A stretch of DNA of 64,000 nt from Kitasatospora cheerisanensis KCTC 2395. Lineage in GTDB: Bacteria > Actinomycetota > Actinomycetes > Streptomycetales > Streptomycetaceae. Position numbers and translations under genes: made by a program. The notes beneath the pieces are model-generated. The model made no database searches and had not been told where the DNA came from. It saw nothing but the letters and a program-made list of their open reading frames with translations. The DNA lies in NCBI RefSeq assembly GCF_000696185.1, contig NZ_KK853997.1:5131602-5195601 (forward strand), written 5' to 3'. The number at the start of each line of letters is the position of its first letter. Position 1 is the first letter of the stretch. Below are positions 63,362-64,000 of the stretch, piece after piece.

Positions 63362-63515
63362 GCACCAGCACTATCCGACCCTCGGTCGGGCGTCGGTCCA
63401 CACCAGGTGGGCCGGCAAAACGTACGGCCGGTTCACCCGACCCGGCCGAGAGTCGAGCACTTGCGGCCCTCAATGGCGGGCCGAGGATCGCAAACTAGGA
63501 GAGCAGGGAAGCCTG

Positions 63516-64000
63516 ATGGCGGAGCTTACGATCCGTCCGGAGGAGATCCGGGACGCGCTGGCCGACTTTGTCCAGTCGTACCAGCCGGACGCCGCTTCTG
63601 TGGAAGAGGTCGGCAAGGTCACTGACGCTGCGGACGGCATCGCGCATGTCGAGGGCCTGCCCTCGGTCATGGCGAACGAGCTGCTGAAGTTCGAGGACGG
63701 CACGCTCGGCCTCGCGCTGAACCTCGACACCCGCGAGATCGGTGTCGTCATCCTCGGTGAGTTCGGCGGCATCGAAGAGGGCCAGACCGTGCGCCGCACC
63801 GGCGAGGTCCTCTCGGTTCCGGTCGGCGACGGCTACCTCGGCCGCGTCGTGGACCCGCTGGGCAACCCGATCGACGGCCTGGGCGACATCGCCTCCACCG
63901 GCCGTCGCGCCCTGGAACTGCAGGCCCCCGGCGTCATGGCCCGGAAGTCGGTCAAGCAGCCGCTGCAGACCGGCATCAAGGCCATCGACGCGATGACCCC
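63516..64000 (+). CDS. atpA: ATP synthase F1 subunit alpha, 5' part
   Basis: Starts at ATG 63516 (MAELTIRPEEIRDALADFV) after GGGAAG and runs off the window after the first ~161 codons (ending TGIKAIDAMTP). N-terminal beta-barrel domain with VVDPLGNPIDGLG and the beginning of the nucleotide-binding domain. The 154-nt spacer from atpH contains a small CCGACC/GGTCGG hairpin at 63375-63389. Confidence 0.97.
   Translation, partial: MAELTIRPEEIRDALADFVQSYQPDAASVEEVGKVTDAADGIAHVEGLPSVMANELLKFEDGTLGLALNLDTREIGVVILGEFGGIEEGQTVRRTGEVLSVPVGDGYLGRVVDPLGNPIDGLGDIASTGRRALELQAPGVMARKSVKQPLQTGIKAIDAMT

Overview
The window is a chromosomal core segment of a very GC-rich filamentous actinomycete (Streptomyces/Kitasatospora type). 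Codons end almost always in G or C and GTG/TTG starts are common. The gene order argS-lysA-hom-thrC-thrB-rho-LCP-rpmE-prfA-prmC-tsaC-PTP-glyA-like-wecA-like-atpI-atpBEFHA is the Streptomyces housekeeping arrangement, and the kgd-two-component-lon block is also typical. I see no insertion sequence, prophage or CRISPR array.

Left part (1-18.6 kb): a membrane Ser/Thr kinase (cut by the edge), the 2-oxoglutarate dehydrogenase-type enzyme Kgd, a sensor kinase/response regulator pair, a rhomboid-like protein, Lon protease with a HAIR-like operator, a GtrA protein, a DUF3533-type membrane protein divergent from a MarR regulator, a DHA2 drug-efflux pump behind a striking double operator, a PiT phosphate transporter with a PHO-box-like repeat, and an NlpC/P60 wall hydrolase.

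Middle part (18.6-41.5 kb): a FdhF/YdeP molybdoenzyme; an organosulfur/amino-acid-type uptake and oxidation locus (permease and FAD protein on one strand, LLM monooxygenase, binding protein and ATPase on the other) preceded by an unlisted Cys-codon leader peptide; the compact five-gene STM4011-STM4015 cluster (two radical SAM proteins, an alkaline-phosphatase-fold hydrolase, an ATP-grasp-like protein and a leucine-rich protein), facing a His-rich 108-residue protein plus a DUF6745 protein; a TetR regulator; a second rhomboid-like protein; a DUF885 peptidase; another DHA2 pump; a secreted-type trypsin-like protease; a hypothetical protein; and tRNA-Arg(CCG).

Right part (41.7-64 kb): an orphan receiver protein, argS, Lys/Met/Thr biosynthesis (lysA, hom, thrC, thrB), rho with a long C-rich leader, cell-wall and translation genes (LCP, rpmE with a sigma-R-type promoter, prfA, prmC, tsaC), a tyrosine phosphatase, a divergent SHMT paralogue, a WecA-like transferase, and the ATP synthase operon running off the right edge.

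The best candidate for an undescribed system is 27.3-34.1 kb (STM4011-4015 plus the DUF6745 pair). Separately, several genes (kinase, kgd, probably the first rhomboid-like gene, the TetR start and a minus-strand ORF beside the tRNA) all look as if one base is missing inside a G/C-rich run, which suggests systematic single-base deletions in the sequence rather than real pseudogenes.
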